Part shown: one piece after another, positions 45,389-57,839 of the stretch | Layout of the letters: the number at the start of each line of letters is the position of its first letter | How positions within the stretch are numbered: the first letter of the stretch is position 1 | Assembly (NCBI RefSeq): GCF_016798225.1 | Contig: NZ_JAEUYX010000002.1 | Span: 62,001-126,000, forward strand | Source of the DNA: Anaerococcus sp. mt242 | Lineage (GTDB): Bacteria > Bacillota > Clostridia > Tissierellales > Peptoniphilaceae | Direction of reading: 5' to 3' | DNA length: 64,000 nucleotides | Notes under the pieces: model-generated | What the model was told of the DNA's origin: nothing | What the model saw: the letters and a program-made list of their open reading frames with translations, nothing else | The model's database searches: none | Made by a program: the position numbers and the translations under genes

Positions 45389-45742
45389 TTAAAAATCAGT
45401 TGATAAGTCTAGGGATATTGACATTGCTTCATTTATTTTTATCATAACCCTATCATCAAATGTTCCGATTTTTTCTCTTAGTCTTCTTTTATCAATAGTC
45501 CTTAACTGCTCTAAAAGCGCCACACTATTTCTAGGTAGACCAAATTCGTTACCTTTTATCTTAACATGAGTGGGAAGTTTTGCCTTGTTTAATTGACTGG
45601 TAATTGGAGCAACAATGATAGTTGGGGAATATTTATTCCCAACATCATTTTGCACAACTATAACAGGTCTAACTCCACCCTGCTCGCTACCAACAACTGG
45701 AGATAAATCTGCATAGAACAAATCTCCTCTTTTAATCTTCAT
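45389..45742 (-). CDS. mazF: MazF/EndoA-type endoribonuclease toxin without adjacent antitoxin
   Basis: 117 aa, the length of B. subtilis EndoA. It has MKIKRGDLFYADLSPVVGSE, catalytic R25 (GGVRPVIVVQND) and T48 (VAPITSQ), and the conserved LLEQLRTIDKRRL. MazF toxins cut mRNA at short sequence-specific sites. In Bacillus the antitoxin gene ndoAI sits between alr and this gene; here mazF overlaps alr by 11 nt, so there is no room for an antitoxin. The antitoxin may be elsewhere or absent. Confidence 0.93.
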   Translation of the reverse strand: MKIKRGDLFYADLSPVVGSEQGGVRPVIVVQNDVGNKYSPTIIVAPITSQLNKAKLPTHVKIKGNEFGLPRNSVALLEQLRTIDKRRLREKIGTFDDRVMIKINEAMSISLDLSTDF

Positions 45743-46853
45743 AGATTTCTCCTAAATAATTATCTATACTAATTATTTTACCACTTTTTTTATAAATTCT
45801 AGGAACCCTTAAATTTATTGAAGTCATAAGTTCATAAGGGATAGTTCCAATTTTTTGTGATTCTTTATAAATATCAGGATAGATAATTACTTCATCATCT
45901 GTTGATACATCTATGTCGGTAACATCTACCATCATTTGATCCATACATACTCTACCTAAGACCTTGCATAGTTTACCATTAATCATAACTTCACCAACAT
46001 TTGAAAATGCTCTAATGTATCCATCAGCATATCCAATACTTAGAGTAGCAATTTTCATCGGCCTTTCGGTAATAAATGTTCTACCGTAACTAATTGATGT
46101 GCCTTCTTCAACTTCTTTTACAAAAATAACTCTAGATTTAAATTCAAAACACTGTTTTAATTCAATGTCTTTTTCTTCTCTTAAAAAATCGGATGGATAA
46201 AGTCCATAAGTTGAAATTCCTACTCTCATCATATCGCGAGTGATTTTATGTTTAATAGCTCCAGCGCTATTAGCTAAATGAACAAATTCTAAATCAAACT
46301 CATCATGAATGTATTGAGTCATTTCTATAAATTTTTCTTTTTGTTCATTTGTATATTCGGTGTCAGCTTCATCAGCAGTGGATAAATGGGAAAAAACAGA
46401 AATTATATTTATATTTTCTAGTTGTCTTAATTCTTTTATTTTATCTTTTTCAAAATTACGAAATCCAATTCTACCCATACCTGTATCAAGTAATATGTGA
46501 GCATTTACTTTCCCATTAATATTTTGATTAATTATTTTTGCATACTCTAAATCAAATATAGGTATATCTATATTATAATCAATGCATTTTTGAGCATCTT
46601 TATAATAAACAGCCCCAAGGATTAATATCGGCTTAGTTATGCCTGCTTCTCTTAAAGATAGTGCTTCACTTACTCTTGCCACTGCAAAATAGTCGACTTC
46701 ATCTTCTATTTCTTCTGCGATCTTAAAAGCACCTAAACCATATCCATTCGCTTTAAGAACAGCACAGTACATTGAATCAGGATTAATTTTTCTAATATTT
46801 TTAATATTAAATAGTAACTTGTCAATATCAATTTCTACATAACTTTCAAACAT
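45732..46853 (-). CDS. alr: Alanine racemase
   Basis: 373 aa, fold-type III PLP enzyme. The PLP lysine is K34 in AVLKANGYGLGA; later blocks are LDTGMGRIGF, SIGYADGYIRAF and LGRVCMDQMMVDVT. It makes D-alanine for cell-wall precursors. It lies 2 nt after the acpS-nnrD fusion gene and overlaps mazF, the Firmicute acpS-alr-mazF order. Confidence 0.96.
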   Translation of the reverse strand: MFESYVEIDIDKLLFNIKNIRKINPDSMYCAVLKANGYGLGAFKIAEEIEDEVDYFAVARVSEALSLREAGITKPILILGAVYYKDAQKCIDYNIDIPIFDLEYAKIINQNINGKVNAHILLDTGMGRIGFRNFEKDKIKELRQLENINIISVFSHLSTADEADTEYTNEQKEKFIEMTQYIHDEFDLEFVHLANSAGAIKHKITRDMMRVGISTYGLYPSDFLREEKDIELKQCFEFKSRVIFVKEVEEGTSISYGRTFITERPMKIATLSIGYADGYIRAFSNVGEVMINGKLCKVLGRVCMDQMMVDVTDIDVSTDDEVIIYPDIYKESQKIGTIPYELMTSINLRVPRIYKKSGKIISIDNYLGEIYED

Positions 46854-46855
46854 AA

Positions 46856-48040
46856 TTACCTCATTAATTTCATTGCTTCTGATATATTTTCTACTATATC
46901 TGTTGCGATCAAAGAATCTTTTCCAAATTTTCGACTAGCGATATCACCTGCTAGTGAATGTATATATACCCCAAGTTTAGCTGCATCAAATGAATTTAAT
47001 TGTTTCATAAGAGTAGCTATTACACCAGTTAATACATCTCCTGAACCTGCGGTAGCCATTCCTGAGTTGCCTATTTCATTTTTATATAAATTTTTACCAT
47101 CCGTTACAATGGTGTGATTTGATTTTAAAACTAATATAACATTGTATTTTCTAGCAAAATTTCTTGCTATTTCCTCTTCATTGTCTTTAATTTCTTTTAT
47201 TGATAAGTTGCTAAGTCTAGAAAATTCTCCAAGATGGGGAGTGAGCACTATACTATTATTTGTCTTTAAAATACCTAAATCTTTACTTAAAGCATTTAAA
47301 CCATCTGCATCTATAACTATATCAATATGAGATTTTGAAATTATTTCTCCTATTAACTTATTTAAATCTTTCTCATTTCCCATTCCAGGTCCAATTACAG
47401 CAACATCCTTATCTTCTAATAGAGCAATAATCTCTTTTGCTATTTTTTCATCATAATAATAATTATCACAATTAATCTCTCTAATTATCTGCTCATTTGC
47501 TTTGATTTGTAATATAGTTGATATCGATTTTGGAGCTAATATGTAACAAAGTCCAGCACCTGTTCTCATTGAAGACATACTAGACATATAAACCGAACCA
47601 GCCATACCATCACTTCCGCCTACAATAGCAATTCTTCCATAATCTCCCTTATGAGTATCAGAATCTCTTTTTGGCATCAAGTTTTTCATTTCAGAATTTA
47701 TTTTAATATAGCTATCATCTTTCATTTTGCAAATTGCAATTGTATAATCTCCATCATGACTTATTGAAATATCACCTTTAATTTTATATCCATCTATAAA
47801 TGCTATCGGCTTATCATGTATGTGTTTGATTTCAATTTTTTTTCTTAATATTGCTGATAAATTTAAATTATTTGCTTTAATAACAGCTTCTTTTGCTGCA
47901 AAAATACCAGCTAAAGTTTGAATATAATTTTCCTTTTTGTAAGCATAACTCAATTCTAGGTCAGAATAGAGTTTATTTATAAAATGTTTATTAGCTTTTT
48001 GTTTAAATTTTTCTATATTTACTATATCTATTCCAATCAT
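46856..48040 (-). CDS. Fused holo-ACP synthase and ADP-dependent NAD(P)H-hydrate dehydratase (AcpS-NnrD)
   Basis: 394 aa. Residues 1 to about 110 are AcpS: MIGIDIVNIEKF with metal-binding D5, and FAAKEAVIKA with E51, ending in ISISHDGDYTIAI. Residues about 125-394 are NnrD: KGDYGRIAIVGGSDGMAGS, GPGMG, IDADGLNAL, LTPHLGEFSRL and ATAGSGDVLTGV. AcpS transfers phosphopantetheine to acyl carrier protein; NnrD repairs hydrated NAD(P)H. The NnrE epimerase half that often accompanies NnrD is absent. The frame is continuous with a plain linker around residue 115. It overlaps mtaD by 4 nt. Confidence 0.93.
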   Translation of the reverse strand: MIGIDIVNIEKFKQKANKHFINKLYSDLELSYAYKKENYIQTLAGIFAAKEAVIKANNLNLSAILRKKIEIKHIHDKPIAFIDGYKIKGDISISHDGDYTIAICKMKDDSYIKINSEMKNLMPKRDSDTHKGDYGRIAIVGGSDGMAGSVYMSSMSSMRTGAGLCYILAPKSISTILQIKANEQIIREINCDNYYYDEKIAKEIIALLEDKDVAVIGPGMGNEKDLNKLIGEIISKSHIDIVIDADGLNALSKDLGILKTNNSIVLTPHLGEFSRLSNLSIKEIKDNEEEIARNFARKYNVILVLKSNHTIVTDGKNLYKNEIGNSGMATAGSGDVLTGVIATLMKQLNSFDAAKLGVYIHSLAGDIASRKFGKDSLIATDIVENISEAMKLMR

Positions 48041-49299
48041 AATAAGTCTTTACTTAATCTTTTTACATTTTTTTTGATATCTTCAATATCTAGATATTTA
48101 TATTCCCCATTTTCATAAATTAATTCCCCATCTATAAATACATATGAAATATCATTTTCATATGTTGAGTAACAAATTGAGGCAATTAAATCGTTATTAG
48201 GAATATGATTTATATTATCAATATCAATCATTATTAAGTCAGCACATTTTCCTTCTTCTATTGTCCCTACTTTATTCTCGATTCCCAAGGCCCTGGCACT
48301 ATTAATTGTAGCCATTTTTAATACTTCATAAGCTTTGAGATTGTCAGCAGCTTTTAATTTTGAAATTAATGCTGCAATTTCAATTTCTTTTAACATAGAT
48401 TGCTTGTTGTTACTTGAAGCAGAGTCAGTACCTAAAGCTACATTGATTCCTTTATCCATCAATCTTGTTACATCACATATACCAGATGATAATTTTAGGT
48501 TGCTAGATGGATTATGTAAAATTGATACGTTTTTTTCGCTTAAAATATCTAAATCACTATCGGATAGATGGACACCATGGGCTGCAATTGTCCTATTTTC
48601 AAAGATATTACATTCATTAAAAACTTCTGTAGGACTTTGACCATATCTTTTCATGCACTCTTCATTTTCAAATTCAGTCTCTGATAAGTGAATATGAATA
48701 GGCATATTGTATTCTTTAGATACTTTTGATATTTTTAGTAAATATTCTTTATCAGTTGTATAGACAGCATGTGGTCCTAAAGCTATTTCAATTTTTCCAT
48801 CTTTACCATTGTATTTTTTATACAATTCAATGCAATCTTTGATTCTAAGTTCATCTTGATCTGGACTTGATAGACCACGTGCAATTTGTGCTCGTAGTTT
48901 TGCTTGATCTAAAGCTTTTATAGTCTCTTCTTCAAAAAAATACATATCAGCAAAAGTTGTAGTACCTGTTTTTATCATTTCTGCAAATGATAAAAGTGAA
49001 GCATAGTAAACTAACTTTTCATTTAGTTTCTCTTCTGCAGGGAAAATGTAGTTAGTAAGCCATGTCATAAGTTCATTATCATTACCATAATTCCTAAAAA
49101 AACTCATGCCCACATGGGTATGTGCATTGATAAATCCAGGCATAGTTATAAAATTTTGGCCATCGATAATTTTATCTGCATTGAAATCCTCAACATATCC
49201 TATTTTAAATATTTTTCCATTTTTTATGTAAATATTATCATTTCTTATTTTATCATCATTCATTGTCAGAATTTTAGTATTTTTTATAAGTATATTCAT
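48037..49299 (-). CDS. mtaD: Amidohydrolase, 5-methylthioadenosine/S-adenosylhomocysteine deaminase-like
   Basis: 420 aa. Metal-binding motif is INAHTHVGMSFFRN, followed by IHLSETEFE, AAHGVHLSD and GTDSASSNN, the pattern of MtaD/SsnA-type deaminases. The likely substrates are S-adenosylhomocysteine, methylthioadenosine or adenosine. Other amidohydrolases (guanine or chlorohydrolase types) are less likely. The ATG lies 5 nt after the T-run of the gatB terminator and has no ribosome binding site, which is odd for a gene heading the acpS-alr-mazF unit. Confidence 0.88.
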   Translation of the reverse strand: MNILIKNTKILTMNDDKIRNDNIYIKNGKIFKIGYVEDFNADKIIDGQNFITMPGFINAHTHVGMSFFRNYGNDNELMTWLTNYIFPAEEKLNEKLVYYASLLSFAEMIKTGTTTFADMYFFEEETIKALDQAKLRAQIARGLSSPDQDELRIKDCIELYKKYNGKDGKIEIALGPHAVYTTDKEYLLKISKVSKEYNMPIHIHLSETEFENEECMKRYGQSPTEVFNECNIFENRTIAAHGVHLSDSDLDILSEKNVSILHNPSSNLKLSSGICDVTRLMDKGINVALGTDSASSNNKQSMLKEIEIAALISKLKAADNLKAYEVLKMATINSARALGIENKVGTIEEGKCADLIMIDIDNINHIPNNDLIASICYSTYENDISYVFIDGELIYENGEYKYLDIEDIKKNVKRLSKDLL

Positions 49300-49304
49300 A
49301 TTTT

Positions 49305-49329
49305 AAAAAAAGGAGTGTTAACCACTCCT
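49305..49329 (-). terminator. gatB terminator
   Basis: On the minus strand AGGAGTG, a 5-nt loop and CACTCCT form a 7-bp stem followed by a T-run. The gatB stop touches its upstream edge, and the mtaD ATG lies 5 nt after the T-run. Confidence 0.8.
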
Positions 49330-50746
49330 ATTCTCCTATTTTTTCCTTTAATAAGTTTGTTATTTCTACCGGATTTCCCTTTCCCTTAGTCTTTTTCATA
49401 GCTTGACCAACTAGGAAACCAAAAGCTCGGTCTTTTCCATTTTTAATATCTTCAATTGATTCTGGATTTTCTTTTAGCACTTCATCTACAACCTCTTTTA
49501 AGAATCCACTATCACTAATTTGAAGCAGATTTCTTTCCTCTGCTAGCTTTTCAGGATTTTCGTTTGATTCGTAGATTTCACGTAAAAGTTTCTTTGCTAC
49601 ATTATTATTAATCTTGTCTTCTTTGGCAAGTTTAATTAATTTAGCAAAGTTATCTACTGATAAATTCATTGTTGATGGGCTTTGCTCAGTTTCATTTAAT
49701 CTTCTAGATAATTCTGTAAGTATCCAGTTTGCTGATATTTTTGGATCATTTACAATATCGTTTGTTTTTTCAAAAAGTTCAGCTAGTTCTCTATCATTAG
49801 CCAAGAGATTAGCATCATATTCAGTCATTTCATATTCTTTTATATAGCGACTTTGCTTTTTAGCTGGAAGTTCTGGGAGATTCTCTCTAATTTCATTGAT
49901 ATACTCATTATCTAAATAAATTTCTGGTATATCACCATCAACTGAAAATCTGTAGTCATTTCCTACTTCTTTATCACGCATATGGATGGTTTCTAGTTTT
50001 TCATCATCCCATCTTCTTGTTTCCTTTGTGCCCATTTCATCTTTTTCAAGAAGCTCTGTGTGACGTTTTACTTCAAAAGCCAAAGCTTGTTCGATAGCCT
50101 TAATTGAGTTCATATTTTTAATCTCAGCTATGTTAGTTTTATTCCCTGAATCTATATCTTGCATGTTGATATTAACATCTACACGCATAGATCCTTGGGC
50201 CATAATACAATCTGAAACTTCTAAGAATCTTAATGTTGAAGCTAGTGTTTCTACAAACTCACGAGCTTCATCTGGTGAGCTTATATCAGGTTTTGTTACT
50301 ATCTCAATTAAAGGTACTCCTGCACGGTTATAGTCCATTAGAGTTCTACCTTCTTCATCGTGATTTGATTTACCTGTATCCTCTTCCATATGAATTTCAA
50401 TCAAACCAACTTTTTTGTCGTTTGAAAGTTCTATAAAACCATTTGTCGCATATGGCTTGTCATATTGAGTGATTTGATAACCTTTTGTAAGATCTGGATA
50501 AAAGTATTTTTTTCTATCCATTTTTTGATCATTTGCAATATCGCAATTAAATGCAAGTCCAGCTCTTAAAGCTAGTTCTACAGCCTTTTTGTTCATTACT
50601 GGTAATGTACCAGGATGGCCTAGGCAAACAGGACAAACATTTGTATTTGGTACAGCTCCAAATTCGTTCTTACAAGAGCAAAATATTTTGGTATTAGTTG
50701 CTAGCTCCACGTGGATCTCTAGACCTATTATTGTTTTTGTATTCAT
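49328..50746 (-). CDS. gatB: Asp/Glu-tRNA amidotransferase subunit B
   Basis: 472 aa. Typical GatB blocks: IGLEIHVELAT, FCSCKNEFG, CPVCLGHPGTLPV, KKYFYPDLTKGYQITQYD, MEEDTGKS and DYNRAGVPLIEIVT. It binds the misacylated tRNA and activates it in the GatCAB complex, which converts Glu-tRNA-Gln (and often Asp-tRNA-Asn) to the amide form. It overlaps gatA by 4 nt. Confidence 0.97.
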   Translation of the reverse strand: MNTKTIIGLEIHVELATNTKIFCSCKNEFGAVPNTNVCPVCLGHPGTLPVMNKKAVELALRAGLAFNCDIANDQKMDRKKYFYPDLTKGYQITQYDKPYATNGFIELSNDKKVGLIEIHMEEDTGKSNHDEEGRTLMDYNRAGVPLIEIVTKPDISSPDEAREFVETLASTLRFLEVSDCIMAQGSMRVDVNINMQDIDSGNKTNIAEIKNMNSIKAIEQALAFEVKRHTELLEKDEMGTKETRRWDDEKLETIHMRDKEVGNDYRFSVDGDIPEIYLDNEYINEIRENLPELPAKKQSRYIKEYEMTEYDANLLANDRELAELFEKTNDIVNDPKISANWILTELSRRLNETEQSPSTMNLSVDNFAKLIKLAKEDKINNNVAKKLLREIYESNENPEKLAEERNLLQISDSGFLKEVVDEVLKENPESIEDIKNGKDRAFGFLVGQAMKKTKGKGNPVEITNLLKEKIGE

Positions 50747-52152
50747 TTTGCCTCCCCTAAAAACTTATCTGCTGCGTTAATTACTTTATTATCATCAAAT
50801 CTATTTCCAATAAATTGAATGGAACCTGATATACCTTCTCTTACTGGGACAGAAAGTCCACACATACCGGCAAGATTTACTATTACATTAAATCCATCAG
50901 CTTTAAAATCTGAAAGTGGATCTTTCTCACTTTCTTCATCAATTGATGGAGGTAAATTTGTAGTAGTAGGTGTTACTATCAAATCATATTTATCAAATAG
51001 TTCTTCTAATTCTTCTTTGATCAATGTACGTAATTTTAAACCTTTTTTATATATTTTTTGGTCATCACTTGCAGATAAATACATAGTTCCAAGAGCAATT
51101 CTTCTTTGAACTTCTTCTCCAAGTCCTTCAGATCTTGATTTTACAAATAATTCAGAAATATCTTTGTACTCATTGGTTTGATGACCGTATCTTACACCAT
51201 CAAATCTACTCATATTTGAAGATACTTCAGAACTCATAACGATGTTATAAACAGGATTTGCATAAACTGCGTAGTTTAATTTTACTTCTACTAGCTCAGC
51301 ACCTAATTCTTTAAGTCGATCTAAGGCTAACTTATAATCTTCTTTTACAGCATCTTCAATGCCTTCGTAAAGAACACTGTCTGTACTTATTACAGCAATT
51401 TTTTTGCCATTAAAATCGTAATCTTCTTTTTTGTACTCAAATGGATCTAAAATAGCAGTCATATCATTTTCGTCAGGAGATGAAGTTATTGAGGATATTA
51501 ATCTAAGGTCATCAATATTTTGAGTAAAGATTCCTACTTGATCTAAGGTATTAGCCATAGATACTACACCATATCGGCTTAATAATGAATATGTTGGTTT
51601 ATACCCAATGATATTTGTATATGAAGCTGGTCCTCTAACCGAACCACCTGTATCAGTACCCAGTGCTACTAATACATCATCATTTGATACTGCAACTGCT
51701 GAGCCTGATGAAGAACCTCCTGCAATCTTTGATGTATCTAGATTATTCTTTACAACTCCAAAATGTGATGTTTTAGAGCTAGCACCCATAGCAAATTCAT
51801 CCATATTTGTTTTTGCAATGATAATAGCATCTTCTTTAAGTAAATTATCTACAACTGTGGCATTATAGATAGGAGTAAAATCTTCTAACATTTTAGATGC
51901 GCAAGTCATGTTCATATTTTTATAAGAAATATTATCTTTAACAGCAATTGGTAAACCAAATAATTTTCCTAGTTCTTCTCCACTTTTAAGTTTATTATCT
52001 AAATACTCAGCTCTTTTTAAAGAATCTTCTTCATCAAAAGAAATATAAGCATTATGTTCATTTGTTTTAATTTTTTCTAAACTTTTTTTTGTGTAATCAA
52101 CTACTGAAATTTCACCAGACTTAAATTTGCTTACTAAATTTTCTATATTCAT
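50743..52152 (-). CDS. gatA: Asp/Glu-tRNA amidotransferase subunit A
   Basis: 469 aa amidase-signature enzyme. The Ser-cisSer-Lys triad lies in LPIAVKDNISYK (Lys) and GGSSSGSAVAVSNDDVL with GTDTGGSVRGPAS (both Ser). It releases ammonia from glutamine for GatB. The start at 52152 (MNIENL) has AGGAG 6 nt upstream; the open frame extending to 52173 overlaps gatC and has no such site. It overlaps gatB by 4 nt. Confidence 0.97.
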   Translation of the reverse strand: MNIENLVSKFKSGEISVVDYTKKSLEKIKTNEHNAYISFDEEDSLKRAEYLDNKLKSGEELGKLFGLPIAVKDNISYKNMNMTCASKMLEDFTPIYNATVVDNLLKEDAIIIAKTNMDEFAMGASSKTSHFGVVKNNLDTSKIAGGSSSGSAVAVSNDDVLVALGTDTGGSVRGPASYTNIIGYKPTYSLLSRYGVVSMANTLDQVGIFTQNIDDLRLISSITSSPDENDMTAILDPFEYKKEDYDFNGKKIAVISTDSVLYEGIEDAVKEDYKLALDRLKELGAELVEVKLNYAVYANPVYNIVMSSEVSSNMSRFDGVRYGHQTNEYKDISELFVKSRSEGLGEEVQRRIALGTMYLSASDDQKIYKKGLKLRTLIKEELEELFDKYDLIVTPTTTNLPPSIDEESEKDPLSDFKADGFNVIVNLAGMCGLSVPVREGISGSIQFIGNRFDDNKVINAADKFLGEAK

Positions 52153-52160
52153 AAAATCTC

Positions 52161-52439
52161 CTATAAATTCCAATCTAATCTGAAATAACCAAATTCTTTA
52201 TCTGGAGCATTTTTTAAAGCGTCGTCACGACTAGAAGATTCTTTTGCCTCATCTTCTCTAAAAACTACCTTGTGCGAATCAATACTTTCAGTCATTATTA
52301 TATCTTCAGTATCTACATCAAAAATGTCTTCAATAAAATCAATTACAATATTAAATTTATTAGACAAATCTTCTACATCTTTGCCATCTAGGCTTAAATT
52401 TGCCAGTCTATAAATTTTTTCTACTTCTTTAGCTTCCAT
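52161..52439 (-). CDS. gatC: Asp/Glu-tRNA amidotransferase subunit C
   Basis: 92 aa. It has the GatC layout: VEKIYRLANLSL at the start, a helical middle (LSNKFNIVIDFIEDIF) and FREDEAKES near the C-terminus. It wraps around and stabilises GatA. It lies between ligA and gatA in the same operon. Confidence 0.94.
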   Translation of the reverse strand: MEAKEVEKIYRLANLSLDGKDVEDLSNKFNIVIDFIEDIFDVDTEDIIMTESIDSHKVVFREDEAKESSSRDDALKNAPDKEFGYFRLDWNL

Positions 52440-52440
52440 C

Positions 52441-56644
<4,204 letters not shown>

Positions 56645-56664
56645 CACATCCCCCTTATCTATTT

Positions 56665-56673
56665 ATTATACCA
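56665..56673 (-). promoter_or_regulatory. pcrA operon promoter, extended -10
   Basis: On the minus strand TGG plus TATAAT (56670-56665), directly after the yerC terminator and before the pcrA ribosome binding site. Confidence 0.6.
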
Positions 56674-56677
56674 CATG

Positions 56678-56708
56678 AAAAAAGAGTAGACATTAAGCCT
56701 CCTCTTTT
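56678..56708 (-). terminator. yerC terminator
   Basis: AAAAGAGGAG (56708-56699) pairs with CTACTCTTTT (56689-56680), one mismatch, with a T-run. It separates yerC from the pcrA promoter. Confidence 0.7.
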
Positions 56709-56730
56709 AAAATATATATTTATTTAAGAT

Positions 56731-57051
56731 TTACTTTTCTTCTCTTTGCTTTTTTAAATCTTTTTCTATAAGTTTGTCTAAAACTAGGTCATATCCATTT
56801 GATCCGTAGTTTAAAGATCTATTGACCCTAGATATAGTAGCTGTTGATGCTCCAGTTTCTTCTTCAATAACATTATAAGTTTTTCTTATTTTTAGTAATC
56901 TTGCAACATGTAATCTTTGTGCTATTGATTGGATTTCTCTAGCTGTACAAATATCTGTAAAAAATGAGTAGCATTCTTCTATATTATTAAGCATTAGAAT
57001 TGCTTCAAATAATTCATCTGTTTGTTGATTTTTTAATTTTGAATCTGTCAT
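56731..57051 (-). CDS. yerC: YerC/YecD-type TrpR-superfamily DNA-binding protein
   Basis: 106 aa. It shows the TrpR-like helix-turn-helix with IQSIAQRLHVARLL and a recognition part EETGASTATISRVNRSLNYG. B. subtilis yerC lies just upstream of pcrA-ligA, as here. Its regulon and ligand are not known. GGGGGA precedes the ATG, and a TATAAT at 57093-57098 (minus strand) is the likely -10. Confidence 0.9.
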   Translation of the reverse strand: MTDSKLKNQQTDELFEAILMLNNIEECYSFFTDICTAREIQSIAQRLHVARLLKIRKTYNVIEEETGASTATISRVNRSLNYGSNGYDLVLDKLIEKDLKKQREEK

Positions 57052-57179
57052 TGTTCCCCCGAGTATAAAGTAATCTGTTTAGTTACAATGATATTATACA
57101 CTAAATATCAAATTAAATATACTTTTATCAAATTATTTTGCCAATTTAACTATAAATGCAAATAAATTTTAATATGATT

Positions 57180-57839
57180 CTAATTATCAAAATTTTTATT
57201 TATAGAAATATTAAATAATTCTTTACATAAATCTTCATTTCTTGCAAGTAAAGGTCCATGTAGATATGTACCAATTGTATTTTTGTATCTAAATCCTTCA
57301 GTGGTATCTGATCCATTATTACCATTGCCTTCAATAACCTTACCAAAAGCTTTTTGGTTTTCAGATAGATATGTTACGCCACCATGGTTTTCAAATCCTT
57401 CATATAATTGTCCATTATTATAATCTTTAATTTTAATAGCTCCTGTGAATCTATTACCATTTTCTTGATTTACAGTGTAATGATTAAAAATATTCAATCC
57501 CTCTATTTTTTTATTGTAAGCATCATAATAATATTGACCTAATAGTTGGTATCCTCCACAGATTGCTAAAAATACTCCACCCTTTTCAATATATTTTGAT
57601 AGTTGTTCTCTTTTTTCTAATAGATCAGTTTGAACTATCCTCTGCTCATAGTCTTGACCACCGCCAAAAAATACAAAATCATATTTTTCAGCATCAAAAT
57701 AATCTGCTATGCTAATCGTTTCAATTTCTACCTCATAACCATTTTTTCTTGCTTCATGGGCAAATGCCATAACATTTCCCACATCGCCATAAGTATTTAA
57801 TAGATTTCCGTAAAGGTGGCAAATTTTAATTTTTTTCAT
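57180..57839 (-). CDS. gatD: Lipid II isoglutaminyl synthase, glutaminase subunit GatD
   Basis: 219 aa class I glutamine amidotransferase-like protein. It starts KIKICHLYGNLLNTYGDVGNV and has the nucleophile C94 in FLAICGGYQLLG (same position as in S. aureus GatD) and GTYLHGPLLARN with the catalytic His. It supplies ammonia to MurT for amidation of D-Glu in lipid II. It overlaps murT by 4 nt. No terminator is evident in the 128 bp between it and yerC. Confidence 0.93.
   Translation of the reverse strand: MKKIKICHLYGNLLNTYGDVGNVMAFAHEARKNGYEVEIETISIADYFDAEKYDFVFFGGGQDYEQRIVQTDLLEKREQLSKYIEKGGVFLAICGGYQLLGQYYYDAYNKKIEGLNIFNHYTVNQENGNRFTGAIKIKDYNNGQLYEGFENHGGVTYLSENQKAFGKVIEGNGNNGSDTTEGFRYKNTIGTYLHGPLLARNEDLCKELFNISINKNFDN

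Noticed and set aside
57052-57179. Small RNA gene between yerC and gatD
   Set aside because: The stretch is AT-rich with only a -10-like box and no stable stem or terminator.
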